Origin: Anaerolineaceae bacterium
GTDB taxonomy: Bacteria; Chloroflexota; Anaerolineae; Anaerolineales; Anaerolineaceae
Reading direction: 5' to 3'
DNA length: 5,763 nt
Assembly (NCBI GenBank): GCA_030620065.1
Contig: JAUXFJ010000114.1
Span: forward strand, 1 to 5,763
The position numbers were made by a program, and so were the translations under genes. Positions 5,423-5,763 of this stretch are shown here, piece by piece (within the stretch, counting starts at the first letter, position 1; each line of letters opens with the position of its first letter). Under the pieces are notes generated by a model. The model was given only the letters and a program-made list of their open reading frames with translations, did no database searches and had not been told where the DNA came from.

Positions 5423-5763
5423 ATGCCCAACTTGAATGAGATCTTGGCAGTTATTCTCGGCGGAGGACAGGGGAAGCGCCTCTATCCTCTCACGGCTATG
5501 CGCTCAAAACCAGCAGTACCTATTGCAGGGAAATACCGCTTGATCGATATCCCTCTCAGCAATTGTATCAATTCCAATATTTTCCGGATTGCTGTATTGA
5601 CACAATTCAATTCTGTTTCGCTTCATCGTCATATTACGCGTACTTATAACTTTGATTCCTTTCATACCGGCTGGGTACAAATCTGGGCGGCAGAGCAGAC
5701 GATAGAGCATACTGACTGGTATCAAGGCACTGCAGACGCTGTACGCAAACAGCTTTTTGAGAT
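5423..5763 (+). CDS. glgC: Glucose-1-phosphate adenylyltransferase (ADP-glucose pyrophosphorylase), N-terminal part
   Basis: This enzyme makes ADP-glucose from glucose-1-phosphate and ATP, the committed step of bacterial glycogen synthesis. The gene runs off the window; 113 codons are visible of the roughly 400-430 usual for the family. Translation shows the nucleotidyltransferase start LAVILGGGQGKRLYPLT (8-24) with the G-rich nucleotide-binding loop, then SKPAVPIAGKYRLIDIPLSN (28-47), VLTQFNS (58-64), the HITRTYNF segment (70-77) and AAEQT...WYQGTADAVR (89-108), all hallmarks of GlgC. The loop reads GQGKR where many homologs have GRGTR. A related sugar-nucleotide pyrophosphorylase is unlikely given KYRLIDIPLSN and YQGTADAV. 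The strong ribosome binding site and candidate promoter suggest its own expression. No frameshift is visible. Confidence 0.95.
   Translation, partial: MPNLNEILAVILGGGQGKRLYPLTAMRSKPAVPIAGKYRLIDIPLSNCINSNIFRIAVLTQFNSVSLHRHITRTYNFDSFHTGWVQIWAAEQTIEHTDWYQGTADAVRKQLFE

Noticed and set aside
5107..5430. Minus-strand frame across the recN end and the glgC leader
   Set aside because: It overlaps the end of recN and the glgC ribosome binding site, with no recognisable protein features.
1..5763. CRISPR array, tRNA, rRNA, insertion sequence or phage genes
   Set aside because: I saw no regularly spaced repeats, cloverleaf structures, transposase motifs or terminal inverted repeats by eye.

Overview
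The window looks like a chromosomal segment of a Chloroflexota bacterium, probably from the Anaerolineae. This is inferred from protein style and from the nadK / small zinc-ribbon membrane protein / recN / glgC arrangement, not from a marker gene. It has two halves that differ in character.

Left half (about 1-1858), minus strand, visibly A/T-richer: a decayed peptide-type (Dpp/Opp family) ABC transporter permease locus. Reading along the minus strand from 1858, there is only the N-terminal arm and first membrane helix of a DppB-like permease. It is joined directly to the first membrane helix of a DppC-like permease in another reading frame. After a second frame change comes the long rest of the DppC-like protein (329-1555), with an unusual large extracytoplasmic insert and an intact membrane core. 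Most of dppB appears to be deleted. Downstream, a further minus-strand frame stays open from 335 to the window edge. I read it as a partial, unrecognised protein, possibly with a damaged start codon. A perfect 28-bp palindrome (38-65) lies inside it.

Middle (1859-2125): a divergent intergenic region with no gene. It ends in a consensus -10 box placed so close to the nadK ATG that the nadK mRNA is probably leaderless.

Right half (2126-5763), plus strand: housekeeping genes. NAD kinase (nadK) overlaps by 23 bp a small protein with a zinc ribbon and four membrane helices. A 20-bp gap with a good ribosome binding site leads to recN (DNA double-strand-break repair). A 129-bp gap with a plausible promoter and a strong ribosome binding site leads to the start of glgC (ADP-glucose synthesis), which runs off the window end. 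nadK, the zinc-ribbon gene and recN probably form one transcription unit; glgC probably has its own promoter.

I see no convincing new defence, CRISPR, mobile or biosynthetic system. The most interesting signals are the deletion-fused permease relic, the likely leaderless nadK, the zinc-ribbon protein that keeps only four of the cysteines such domains often have, and the open frame at the left edge.
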